Assembly (NCBI GenBank): GCA_964236735.1
Contig: CAXSFM010000005.1
Location: 1-64,000 of the forward strand
Source: JAIVJG01 sp964236735
GTDB lineage: Bacteria > Acidobacteriota > Blastocatellia > Pyrinomonadales > Pyrinomonadaceae
Length of the DNA stretch: 64,000 nt
Reading direction: 5' to 3'
Shown here one piece after another: positions 14,752 to 22,930 of this stretch. A program made the translations under genes and the position numbers. How positions within the stretch are numbered: the stretch's first letter is position 1; each line of letters opens with the position of its first letter. The notes beneath the pieces were generated by a model. It was not told where the DNA came from, ran no database searches, and saw only the letters and a list, made by a program, of their open reading frames with translations.

Positions 14752-17700
14752 ATGGCACAGAATCTTTCCACCAACTCAGAGAATCCTTCTCAACACACAA
14801 CGAACAATTCGCAGGCAGACGCCGATTTCACATTGGGCATTGAAGGCTTCGCTTACGGCGACCTTTATCGCCCGCATCGCCTGCGCGAATTGGCGGAACT
14901 GTTTTATGCGGAGCTGCACAGGGAAGACGCGGCGTTGCACGAGAGGTTGATGAGTTATCTCGACGCGCGCGGCGAAGGATTGGCGGGGACGAAGGCCGAG
15001 TCGGAGCTTTTAATCCACGGTGCGCCACACCTCTCGCGCTTCATCGCGCGCCTGTTCAATGTCGAGCCTGAGCGCGAAGCGTTGATGAGTAGCATTCGCG
15101 CGCAAGACCCGCTCTTCGAGTTCAAGTCGTTCGTCACACGCCGCGCGCTCAAAAGTTTCCCGGCGGAGAAAGCCGGCGCGCTCGACGCCGCGAAGTTGGA
15201 CGACGCGCTCGAGCGCCTGCGCCACACGGCTTTCGATGACACGCTCGGCGCGGATCGAGAGTTGAGCATCGCGACAATGACGGCGCGTCTGCTCGCGTGG
15301 GAAAAGAATTTCGGGCGCGCGGGCGTGCGACGCGAAGAGGAGTGGTCGGAAGAACGCGCGCTCGCCGCCGTCTTGTCGAGCGCGAAGATTGCGGGAACAA
15401 AAGTTGAAACGTCGCTCGCGGCATGGCGTGATGAAAATGACGCAGCATTGAGTAAAGAGGTCACAGCACAGGGTGAGAGTGAAGCGAGTGGCGACGCGCC
15501 AGACTACACGCGCGCGCAGGCATTCGTCCGTTCCGCGCTGCGTCTCGTCGAGGCGTGGGCGGCGGCGCACACCGCGCAGCCTGCGGCGCGAGCGCGCGTT
15601 GCAGGTTGGGTCACGTTTCATCAGCCGCATGCTTTGAACTACGAGCATCTCGTCCAGATCGAGCGTCCCGACCGGGACGTGCCGGAGCGCGTGCGCGGGC
15701 TTGAAGAAAACCTGCGTCGGCGCGACGGCTTCGGACTCACCGACATGCGCGCCTCCACGCGCGAAGCGCTCGACGAAGTTAATTATTGTCTCTACTGTCA
15801 CGAGCGCGATAAGGATTCCTGCTCGAAGGGTTTGAAGGAGCGTGACGGCGCGCTCAAGCGCAACCCGCTCGGCATCGCGCTGTCGGGATGCCCGCTCGAC
15901 GAGAAGATTTCCGAGATGCACGTCCTGCAACGCGACGGCGACTCCATCGGCGCGCTCGCGCTGATTATGATTGATAACCCGATGTGTCCCGGCACGGGTC
16001 ATCGCATCTGCAACGACTGTATGAAGTCTTGCATTTTCCAGAAGCAGGAGCCGGTCAACATTCCGCAGGCGGAGACGAACGTGCTCACGAACGTCCTCGC
16101 GCTGCCTTACGGTTTTGAAATTTATTCGCTGCTTGCGCGTTGGAACCCGATCAACGCGAAGCGTCCGTATGCGCTTCCTTACAACGGCAAAAACGTTCTC
16201 GTAGTGGGCCTCGGCCCCGCCGGTTACACGCTCGCGCACTTTCTGTTGAACGAAGGTTTCGGCGTCGTCGGTATTGATGGTCTCAAGATTGAGCCGCTCG
16301 ACGCAGAGTTGACTGGCAACGGAGTGACCGGAGAAGCCTTGACCGGCGACAAGTTGATCGGCGACACATCGAACGGCGACGAATTGAACGGCGACGGGCG
16401 CGTCGTGCCGCGTCCCGTGCGCGACGTGCGAGAGATTGAAACTCAACTCGACCGGCGCGTGCTGGCGGGCTTCGGCGGCGTCTCGGAGTACGGCATCACC
16501 GTGCGCTGGGACAAAAACTTTCTGACGCTCATCCATCTCACGCTCGCGCGCCGCGAACGTTTTCGCTTCTACGGCGGCGTGCGCTTCGGCGGCACTGTGA
16601 CCATTGAGGATGCGTGGGAACTCGGCTTCGATCACATCGCGATTGCGTCGGGCGCAGGTCGTCCGACCATCGTCGAGATGAAAAACAATCTGCTGCGCGG
16701 CATTCGCAAGGCTTCGGATTTTCTGATGGCGTTGCAACTGACCGGAGCGTTCAAACGCGACGCGCTCGCTAATCTTCAAGTGCGTCTGCCCGCCATCGTC
16801 ATCGGCGGCGGCCTGACCGCGATTGACACTGCGACAGAGTTGTTCGCCTATTATCCAGTCCAGTGCGAGAAAATTCTTGAGCGCCACGAAAAGCTCATCG
16901 CGGAGTTGGGCGAAGAGGAGATCTTTCAACGCTTCGACGCGGAAGAGCGCGCCGTATATGAAGAATTTCTCGCGCACGGTCGCGCTCTTCGCGACGAACG
17001 AGAGCGCGCGGCGGCAGCCGGTGAGTCGCCAAACTTTGTGCCGCTCGTGCGCGCGTGGGGCGGCGTCTCCATCGTTTATCGCAAGCGCATGATTGATGCG
17101 CCGGCTTATCGCCTCAACCACGAAGAAGTCGCGAAGGCGCTCGAAGAGGGCATTGACATCGTCGAGAACATGACTCCGTCTGAAGCCGTCCCGGACGAAG
17201 CGACAGGCGCGGTCAGCGCGATTATTTTCGAGCGAATGCGGCACAATCCCGACACGGGCAAGTGGACAAAGTCGGGCGAGTTCGTGCGCCTCCCGGCGCG
17301 CACAGTCTGCGTCGCGGCGGGCACGAGTCCGAACACGATTTACGAGAAGGAGCGTCCCGGCACGTTCGCGCTCGACGAGTGGAGAGAGTTCTTCGCGCCG
17401 CACAAAGTTGAGAGAGACGCGGGCGGAAATTTCCGTCTCGTCCCGGCGGCGAAGGGCGAGCGAGCGTTCTTCACGTCGTACCAACACGAAGGGCGTTTCA
17501 TCAGTTATTACGGCGACAACCATCCAACCTACGCGGGCAACGTCGTCAAGGCGATGGCCTCCGCCAAGCACGGCTATGAATACGTCGCCGACTTGTTCGC
17601 GGATGAGACAGCCGCTGTTTCTACCGTTGGATTTGAGAAGGCCGGAGCGATAGTAGAGCGTCAGGAACGCGACGGTGTGCGGCAGGCGCGTGACGAAAAG

Positions 17701-18723
17701 TTCGCGCGGCTCGTCGAGACACTGGACGAAAACTTGATCGCGCGCGTCGTTCGCGTCGAGCGTCTGACGGAGACCATCGTTGACGTGATCGTCCGCGCGC
17801 CGATGCAGGCGAGAAAATTTCATCCCGGCCAATTTTATCGCCTGCAAAATTACGAGACGGACGCGCGCGTAATCGGCGACACGAAGCTCTTGATGGAGGG
17901 ACTCGCGCTCACCGGCGCGTGGGTTGACAAGGATGCCGGGCTGCTCAGTCTGATCGTGCTGGAGATGGGCGCGTCGTCCAGACAATGCGCGATGCTGAAA
18001 GAGGGGCAGCAGGTCGTCGTGATGGGGCCGACGGGCACGCCGACGGAAATCCCTGTGGGCGAGACGGTGCTGCTCGCGGGCGGCGGACTCGGCAACGCCG
18101 TGCTCTTTTCCATCGCCAAAGCTCTGCGCGAGAGCGGCAACCGCGTCATTTATTTCGCGGGCTACAAGCGCGGCGAAGACCTCTTCAAGCGCGAGGAGAT
18201 CGAAGCCGCGACCGATCAAATTATCTGGGCGACCGACACAGGGCTGGAGATCGAGCCGCAACGCGCGCAGGACAGACACTTTCGCGGCAACATCGTGCAG
18301 GCGATGTGCGCCTACGCTGAAGGAAATTTGGGCGAGCGCATGTTCGATTTGCGCGAAGTTGACCGCCTCATCGCCATCGGCTCCGACCGCATGATGGCGG
18401 CGGTCAAGGCGTCGCGGCATGGCGTGCTCGCCGCGCATTTGAAGGCGGGGCACATCGGCGTCGGCTCCATCAACAGCCCGATGCAGTGCATGATGAAAGA
18501 AGTCTGCGCGCAATGTCTCCAACGCCACGTTGATCCGCAGACGGGCGCGGAGTCGTTCGTCTTCTCGTGCTTCAATCAGGATCAACTGCTCGACGAAGTT
18601 GACTTCAAAAACCTCAACGACCGCCTGCGCGCCAACACCGTGCAGGAGAAACTATCGAATCTGTGGCTCGACCGACTGCTCAGAGAGTGCGAAACTTCGC
18701 CGTCAGATGCAGCGGTGCGTTAA
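14752..18723 (+). CDS. FAD-dependent oxidoreductase fused to ferredoxin-NADP-reductase-like module
   Basis: A single 1323-residue chain. Residues about 1-290 are helical without a known domain. About 340-440 is cysteine-rich (YCLYCHERDKDSC, GCPLDE, NPMCPGTGHRICNDCMKSC), fit for iron-sulfur clusters as in the N-terminal part of GltD/DPD-type enzymes. About 480-960 is a GltD-like pyridine-nucleotide oxidoreductase with GLGPAG and a second GGGLTAIDTATE dinucleotide fold. About 985-1250 resembles DHODB/ferredoxin-NADP reductase (HPGQFYRLQN for FAD; GGGLGNAVLFSIAKAL for NAD), followed by MQCMMKEVCAQC, the cysteine cluster typical of DHODB-type proteins. Presumably moves electrons between NAD(P)H and an iron-sulfur partner; the physiological acceptor is unknown. 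Holds an internal pentapeptide repeat (16306-16398). Monocistronic. Confidence 0.85.
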   Translation: MAQNLSTNSENPSQHTTNNSQADADFTLGIEGFAYGDLYRPHRLRELAELFYAELHREDAALHERLMSYLDARGEGLAGTKAESELLIHGAPHLSRFIARLFNVEPEREALMSSIRAQDPLFEFKSFVTRRALKSFPAEKAGALDAAKLDDALERLRHTAFDDTLGADRELSIATMTARLLAWEKNFGRAGVRREEEWSEERALAAVLSSAKIAGTKVETSLAAWRDENDAALSKEVTAQGESEASGDAPDYTRAQAFVRSALRLVEAWAAAHTAQPAARARVAGWVTFHQPHALNYEHLVQIERPDRDVPERVRGLEENLRRRDGFGLTDMRASTREALDEVNYCLYCHERDKDSCSKGLKERDGALKRNPLGIALSGCPLDEKISEMHVLQRDGDSIGALALIMIDNPMCPGTGHRICNDCMKSCIFQKQEPVNIPQAETNVLTNVLALPYGFEIYSLLARWNPINAKRPYALPYNGKNVLVVGLGPAGYTLAHFLLNEGFGVVGIDGLKIEPLDAELTGNGVTGEALTGDKLIGDTSNGDELNGDGRVVPRPVRDVREIETQLDRRVLAGFGGVSEYGITVRWDKNFLTLIHLTLARRERFRFYGGVRFGGTVTIEDAWELGFDHIAIASGAGRPTIVEMKNNLLRGIRKASDFLMALQLTGAFKRDALANLQVRLPAIVIGGGLTAIDTATELFAYYPVQCEKILERHEKLIAELGEEEIFQRFDAEERAVYEEFLAHGRALRDERERAAAAGESPNFVPLVRAWGGVSIVYRKRMIDAPAYRLNHEEVAKALEEGIDIVENMTPSEAVPDEATGAVSAIIFERMRHNPDTGKWTKSGEFVRLPARTVCVAAGTSPNTIYEKERPGTFALDEWREFFAPHKVERDAGGNFRLVPAAKGERAFFTSYQHEGRFISYYGDNHPTYAGNVVKAMASAKHGYEYVADLFADETAAVSTVGFEKAGAIVERQERDGVRQARDEKFARLVETLDENLIARVVRVERLTETIVDVIVRAPMQARKFHPGQFYRLQNYETDARVIGDTKLLMEGLALTGAWVDKDAGLLSLIVLEMGASSRQCAMLKEGQQVVVMGPTGTPTEIPVGETVLLAGGGLGNAVLFSIAKALRESGNRVIYFAGYKRGEDLFKREEIEAATDQIIWATDTGLEIEPQRAQDRHFRGNIVQAMCAYAEGNLGERMFDLREVDRLIAIGSDRMMAAVKASRHGVLAAHLKAGHIGVGSINSPMQCMMKEVCAQCLQRHVDPQTGAESFVFSCFNQDQLLDEVDFKNLNDRLRANTVQEKLSNLWLDRLLRECETSPSDAAVR
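16306..16398 (+). repeat. In-frame 15-bp minisatellite encoding pentapeptides
   Basis: About six degenerate copies of a 15-base unit, each encoding a pentapeptide of the form xLTGD (LTGN, VTGE, LTGD, LIGD, SNGD, LNGD cores). It interrupts the first GltD-like Rossmann fold just after the acidic NAD/FAD-binding strand (GVVGIDGLKIEPLD), in a position where a surface loop is expected. A likely length-variable loop. Confidence 0.7.
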
Positions 18724-18739
18724 GACGAACGCACCGCTG
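18710..18739. terminator. Hairpin at end of the fused oxidoreductase gene
   Basis: Perfect 12-base arms CAGCGGTGCGTT (18710-18721) and AACGCACCGCTG (18728-18739), six-base loop, overlapping the stop codon. It separates two convergent genes. There is no T-run, so it may terminate weakly or protect the mRNA end. Confidence 0.5.
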
Positions 18740-18772
18740 TCAAATTCGGGCGAGAAGATTGTCCATCCACTT

Positions 18773-19177
18773 CTACTTCTTGAATTCGATTAAATCCCAC
18801 AGATTGCCGTACAAATCTGCAAAAACCGCGACCGTTCCGTATTCTTCGAGCTTCGGTTCTCGGACGAATTTGATGTCTTGCGCGAGCATGTTTTTGTAAT
18901 CTCGCCAAAAATCATCGGTCTGCAAAAATAAAAAAACGCGACCGCCCGTCTGATTCCCGATGCGGCTACGCTGCTCTTCGCCGACGCCTTTTGCCAGCAA
19001 CAAACTGCATCCGTCTGAACCCGGAGGCGCGACCAAAACCCATCGTTTCGTTTCGCTCTGCGGCGTGTCTTCGACGAGCGTGAAGTTTAGTTTGCCGGTA
19101 TAGAATTTGATGGCTTCGTCGTAATCATCCACCACCAAAGCGATGTGCGCGATGCTCTGTTTCATAATTTTATTCAT
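18773..19177 (-). CDS. VOC (glyoxalase/bleomycin-resistance) family protein
   Basis: About 135 residues with one complete pair of beta-alpha-beta-beta-beta modules: IAHIALVVDDYDEAIKFY opens the first, and GGRVFLFLQTDD through FADLYGNLWDLIEF the second. The metal ligands typical of the family (His near the start in IAHIAL, Glu in LIEF) are present. Members include glyoxalase I and many uncharacterised ring-cleavage or resistance proteins; substrate cannot be told. Start could be ATG 19177 or ATG 19165 (MKQSIAHIAL); neither has a clear ribosome-binding site. Confidence 0.85.
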   Translation of the reverse strand: MNKIMKQSIAHIALVVDDYDEAIKFYTGKLNFTLVEDTPQSETKRWVLVAPPGSDGCSLLLAKGVGEEQRSRIGNQTGGRVFLFLQTDDFWRDYKNMLAQDIKFVREPKLEEYGTVAVFADLYGNLWDLIEFKK

Positions 19178-19237
19178 CAACCATTGAGCCGAAGAATTTT
19201 ACGATTCACTTCTGAATTGTGCAGGGCGACGCTTGCC

Positions 19238-20116
19238 TCACTCTTTGTCGAGCGCGCGTTCGGAGACGAGGCGGCGATAGGCTTCATCTCTTGTCAGGCC
19301 GAGTTCGCGCGCAGCACGCTTGAGCGCGGCACGTTGGTCGAGTCCTTCGTTTTCCAGTTCCGCGACGCGCGACGCGATTGTTTGCGGCGTCTCGACATCG
19401 CCTGACTCATCCGCGCCGATGACGCGGCGGTCAATGATGAGCACCATCTCGCCGCGCGCGGCTTGCTCGGACGCGAAGCGCGCGGCCAGCTCAGACAGAC
19501 GCCCGCGCGAGAACTCCTCGTAAATTTTCGTCAACTCGCGCGCGACGCACGCCTCGCGCTCGCCGAGCATCTCGCGCGCGTCCGAGAGCGCGTGCGCGAT
19601 GCGGTGCGGCGTTTCGTAGAACACGAGCGTCGCGGGAAGGTGTCTGACGGCGGCGAAGCGCGCGCGGCGTGCGTGCGTGCGTGCGGGCAAAAAGCCGCCG
19701 AAGTAGAACTCGTCCGTTGGCAAACCTGATGCCACGAGCGCAGCCACGAATGCCGTCGCGCCGGGCACGGGCACGACGCGCAAGCCGCGCTCGATCCCAG
19801 CGCGCACGATGCGGAAGCCCGGATCGTTGATCGCGGGCGTGCCTGCGTCCGAGACGACGGCTATATCCACGCCCGTCTCCAGCATCGCGCACAATTCGGC
19901 GGCGCGCTCTTCTTCGTTGTGCTCGTGATAGCTGATGGTCTTCGTTTTAATCTGAAAACGCGCGAGCAAAACGTTCGTCCGTCTGGTGTCTTCGCACGCG
20001 ATGAGGCTCACTTCCGCCAGCACGCGCAGGGCGCGCTGCGTGATGTCTTCCAGATTCCCGATGGGCGTTGACACGAGATAGAGCGTGCCTTTGGACTGCT
20101 GCGACATGCGCGGCAT
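19238..20116 (-). CDS. rsmI: 16S rRNA (cytidine1402-2'-O)-methyltransferase
   Basis: A 292-residue member of the tetrapyrrole-methylase fold family. LYLVSTPIGNLEDIT is the RsmI signature at the N-terminus, followed by ACEDTRRTNVLL, VSDAGTPAINDPG (SAM-binding loop) and VPGATAFVAAL, all in family order, and a C-terminal part with REGVR-like helix. It uses SAM to 2'-O-methylate C1402 in the decoding centre of 16S rRNA together with RsmH. Length matches the family. Start ATG 20116 or, equally plausible, ATG 20107 (MSQQSKGTLYLV). The spacer upstream is filled with a repeat array. Confidence 0.95.
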   Translation of the reverse strand: MPRMSQQSKGTLYLVSTPIGNLEDITQRALRVLAEVSLIACEDTRRTNVLLARFQIKTKTISYHEHNEEERAAELCAMLETGVDIAVVSDAGTPAINDPGFRIVRAGIERGLRVVPVPGATAFVAALVASGLPTDEFYFGGFLPARTHARRARFAAVRHLPATLVFYETPHRIAHALSDAREMLGEREACVARELTKIYEEFSRGRLSELAARFASEQAARGEMVLIIDRRVIGADESGDVETPQTIASRVAELENEGLDQRAALKRAARELGLTRDEAYRRLVSERALDKE

Positions 20117-20151
20117 TGTCTCATTGCGCGCGTAGTAAGGCGAAAGACAAT

Positions 20152-20307
20152 TAACAGGGATAGACAGGATGAACAGGATAAAAGCAGTGATGAGTGATAA
20201 GTGATGAGCGATGGGTTAAGACAAGAGCCTTCGCCTGACATTTATCACTCATCATTCCGTATTCATCATTTGCCTTCTATCCTGTCCATCCTCTCCATCC
20301 GTGTAAA
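20152..20307. repeat. Nested 9-mer and heptamer inverted arrays
   Basis: Outer arms are built of a 9-base unit (GGATAGACA, GGATGAACA at about 20158-20180; the inverted copies TATCCTGTCCATCC at about 20278-20300). Inner arms are heptamers (TGATGAG, TGATAAG, TGATGAG at about 20188-20210; inverted TTATCACTCATCATT at about 20242-20256). Fills the gap between rsmI and its upstream neighbour. The same nested design occurs at 59042-59183. Confidence 0.8.
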
Positions 20308-20351
20308 TGATTCTTCAAGCGAGGCGATGCGGGGAGCGTCTGTAAGCAGGT

Positions 20352-20975
20352 TTACTTGGCGTCGAGCAGATGATTGAAATGCCGCCGCACGCCGTCTTCG
20401 TCGAAGGCGTGGCGCGTGCCGGACTTGGCGAGCACGAACCAGCGCGCCGCTCCACTTTCAGAAGCGACGAGCAGCATCTCTTCGCCCGCCGCCGCGTCGC
20501 CGAAGTGTGAGACTTGCGCGCTGGCGAGACCGTTGCCGCGCACGATGCCATCGCGGGGCGTCCGCGGCCATCCCGCTTCGATGGACAGGTGACGGATGCC
20601 GACGTTGAAGGTGAGGCGCGCGCCGACCATCGTCGAATGGCCGACGCGAAAACGATGCGCGTCCGTGCGCGCGAGGTTCAGCCCCGCACCCGCACGGTTG
20701 GCTTCACCCGCGAACGCCATGAATGTTTCGAGCAGCCATTGAAGACCGTCCGCGCGGAGCACGTCGTTCGTCGCGCGCAAATCGAGATAGTCGAGCACGT
20801 CGTTGCGTCCACGCACGCGCGCACTATTGTTGCCGCCCGCGTCTCGCGCTTCAGTCAGACGTTTCTCATATTCCGCGTCGAAATCGTTCACGCCTCGCCT
20901 CTCGAATCCCGCAAGCGCCGTCTCTCTATATCTGACGACACCGGCTCGCGCCGTCAAACGTGGCGATGTTATCAT
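20352..20975 (-). CDS. Protein of unknown function, 207 aa
   Basis: Not recognised. No signal peptide or membrane segment. The N-terminal half is charged and helical (DFDAEYEKRLTEARDAG), the C-terminal half has alternating beta-like strands (HSTMVGARLTFNVGIRHLSI, EEMLLVASESGAARWFVLA) suggesting a compact beta domain. ATG 20975 is favoured over an upstream GTG six bases earlier. Divergent from the PafA-type phosphatase gene 60 bases away, and upstream of rsmI across a repeat-filled gap. Confidence 0.65.
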   Translation of the reverse strand: MITSPRLTARAGVVRYRETALAGFERRGVNDFDAEYEKRLTEARDAGGNNSARVRGRNDVLDYLDLRATNDVLRADGLQWLLETFMAFAGEANRAGAGLNLARTDAHRFRVGHSTMVGARLTFNVGIRHLSIEAGWPRTPRDGIVRGNGLASAQVSHFGDAAAGEEMLLVASESGAARWFVLAKSGTRHAFDEDGVRRHFNHLLDAK

Positions 20976-21034
20976 GCCCACACATCAGCCGTTAATCAGC
21001 CCGGACAAGAGCGTCCCTTTCGCATCAGAACACA

Positions 21035-22906
21035 ATGCACATCAACACGCAGACACAGTTTCCCGCGTCTCGCCTGACGAAAGAAACGAGAGCCGCAGGC
21101 AGTTTCACGCTCGCGCTGCTTCTCGCGTTGCTCACATGTTTCAACGCGAGCGCGCAACAACAGCAAGCAGCGCAGATAACCAGACGTCAAACGACGCACG
21201 CTCGCACTGCGACTAATGCCGCGACGCAGAGACGCGCGACGACAACAACAACAAGCACGACGGATGCGCCTGCTGCTGCTGCTGCGCGTCCGCGACTCGT
21301 GCTGCTCATCGTCGTTGACCAGTTTCGCTACGATTACCTCGAACGCTTCGGCGACCTCTTCGCCGCCAACGGCTTGAGAAGTTTGTTGCGCGACGGCGCT
21401 TCGTGGACGGACGCCAACTACGATCACATCCCGACCGAGACCGCGCCCGGCCACGCCACTCTGATGACCGGCGCGTGGCCTGCCGAGACGGGCATCGTCG
21501 GCAACGAATGGTATGAGCGCGAGACGCAGCGGCGCGTCGCCAACACGCAGGACGACGCGGTGAAAATCATCGGCGGTGGCAGTATTGGCGGAGGCGAAGC
21601 GGAGAAGGGTTCAAGCCCGCGACACCTGCTCGTTTCGACCGTCGGCGACGAGTTGAAACTGGCGACGAACATGCGCGCGAAAGTCGTCGGCATTTCCGTC
21701 AAAGACCGCGCGGCGATTTTCCCCGCCGGGCGCATGGCGAACGCGGCCTACTGGTTCAGTCCCGCGACGGGACGCTTCGTCTCAAGCAATTATTATTTCA
21801 ACGACGTGCCCGCGTGGGTCACGCGCTTTAACGACGCGCGTCCGGCGGACAAATATTTCGGCGCGAAGTGGGAGCGTCTCTTGCCGGATGAAGGCGAGTA
21901 TTTGCGACGCGCCGGAGCGGATGCACCATCTTGGGAAAATATCGGCAACGCCAAAGACACGAATACGTTTCCGCACGTTATCACGGGCGGGGCGACTGCC
22001 GCCGGCAAAGATTTCTACGACGCGCTTCTTTATTCTCCATACACGAACGACCTGCTCGTCTCGTTCGCCGAAGCAGCCATCGCCAACGAGTCGCTCGGCG
22101 CGGACGCGGACACGGATGTGTTGACCGTTAGCTTCTCCGCCAACGACATCGTCGGCCATCGCTTCGGGCCGTACAGTCAGGAAGCGATGGACATGACGTT
22201 GCGCGTGGACATGCAAATCGGGCAACTGCTGGACATCGTCGAACGCCGCATTGGATTGCGTAATACCGTCGTCGTCTTCACCGCCGATCACGGCGTCGCG
22301 CCCGTTCCCGAACACGCCGCTGCGCTCAACCTCGGCGGCGGTCGCGTCCGCACGACGGACGTTTTGAACGCCGTCCGCAACGCCATCAAAGTCCGCTACG
22401 GCAAACCGGGCGCGGAAAAAGATGCGACCGGCGACTACATCCAGAACTTCGTTAACAATAGTATTTACTTCGACCAGATCATGCTCAGACGCGACGGCGT
22501 CAGCGCGGAAGAGATCGAGCGCGTCGCGGGTGAAGCGGCTCTGACCGTGCCCGGCATCTCAAGATATTTCACGCGCACGCAACTCGCGCGCGGCGCGATT
22601 TCGCCAGCCGACGCCGTCGCGCGTCGCGCCCTGCACGGCTTCAACTCTAAGCGCAGCGGCGATGTCGTCATCGTTCAAGAGCCGTTCAAATATTTGACCG
22701 ACGGCACGAACGGCGCGACGCACGGCGCGCCCTATTCTTACGACACGCACGTCCCGCTCATCATCATGGGCAATGGTCTCGCGCGAGGCGTTCGCTACGC
22801 GCAGTCAGCGACGCCCGCCGACATCGCGCCCACGCTCTCCAACATTTTGCGCGTGCAACCGCCGAGCAACGCCATGGGGCGCGTGCTCATGGAAGCCTTC
22901 AAGTAA
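21035..22906 (+). CDS. PafA-type alkaline phosphatase family protein, exported
   Basis: 623 residues with an N-terminal signal peptide (SFTLALLLALLTCFNASA), a short Thr/Ala-rich linker (about 45-85), then the alkaline-phosphatase/nucleotide-pyrophosphatase core. Metal-binding Asp in LLIVVDQFRYD, nucleophile Thr136 in TETAPGHATLMTG, the Asn in VGNEWY and the Lys-x-Arg in SVKDRAAI that mark PafA-like monoesterases, and later metal ligands in ANDIVGHRFG and TADHGVAP. Known: PafA enzymes release phosphate from organic phosphate esters in the periplasm and, unlike PhoA, are not strongly product-inhibited. The next gene starts 24 bases downstream, likely co-transcribed. Confidence 0.9.
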   Translation: MHINTQTQFPASRLTKETRAAGSFTLALLLALLTCFNASAQQQQAAQITRRQTTHARTATNAATQRRATTTTTSTTDAPAAAAARPRLVLLIVVDQFRYDYLERFGDLFAANGLRSLLRDGASWTDANYDHIPTETAPGHATLMTGAWPAETGIVGNEWYERETQRRVANTQDDAVKIIGGGSIGGGEAEKGSSPRHLLVSTVGDELKLATNMRAKVVGISVKDRAAIFPAGRMANAAYWFSPATGRFVSSNYYFNDVPAWVTRFNDARPADKYFGAKWERLLPDEGEYLRRAGADAPSWENIGNAKDTNTFPHVITGGATAAGKDFYDALLYSPYTNDLLVSFAEAAIANESLGADADTDVLTVSFSANDIVGHRFGPYSQEAMDMTLRVDMQIGQLLDIVERRIGLRNTVVVFTADHGVAPVPEHAAALNLGGGRVRTTDVLNAVRNAIKVRYGKPGAEKDATGDYIQNFVNNSIYFDQIMLRRDGVSAEEIERVAGEAALTVPGISRYFTRTQLARGAISPADAVARRALHGFNSKRSGDVVIVQEPFKYLTDGTNGATHGAPYSYDTHVPLIIMGNGLARGVRYAQSATPADIAPTLSNILRVQPPSNAMGRVLMEAFK

Positions 22907-22930
22907 GCCAGTTGTTTTTGAAGCAAGAAT

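Noticed and set aside
15010..18585. 1191-codon minus-strand frame
   Set aside because: It is the mirror frame of the fused oxidoreductase gene; its Arg/Leu/Val-rich composition has no domain and the plus-strand product is clearly recognisable.
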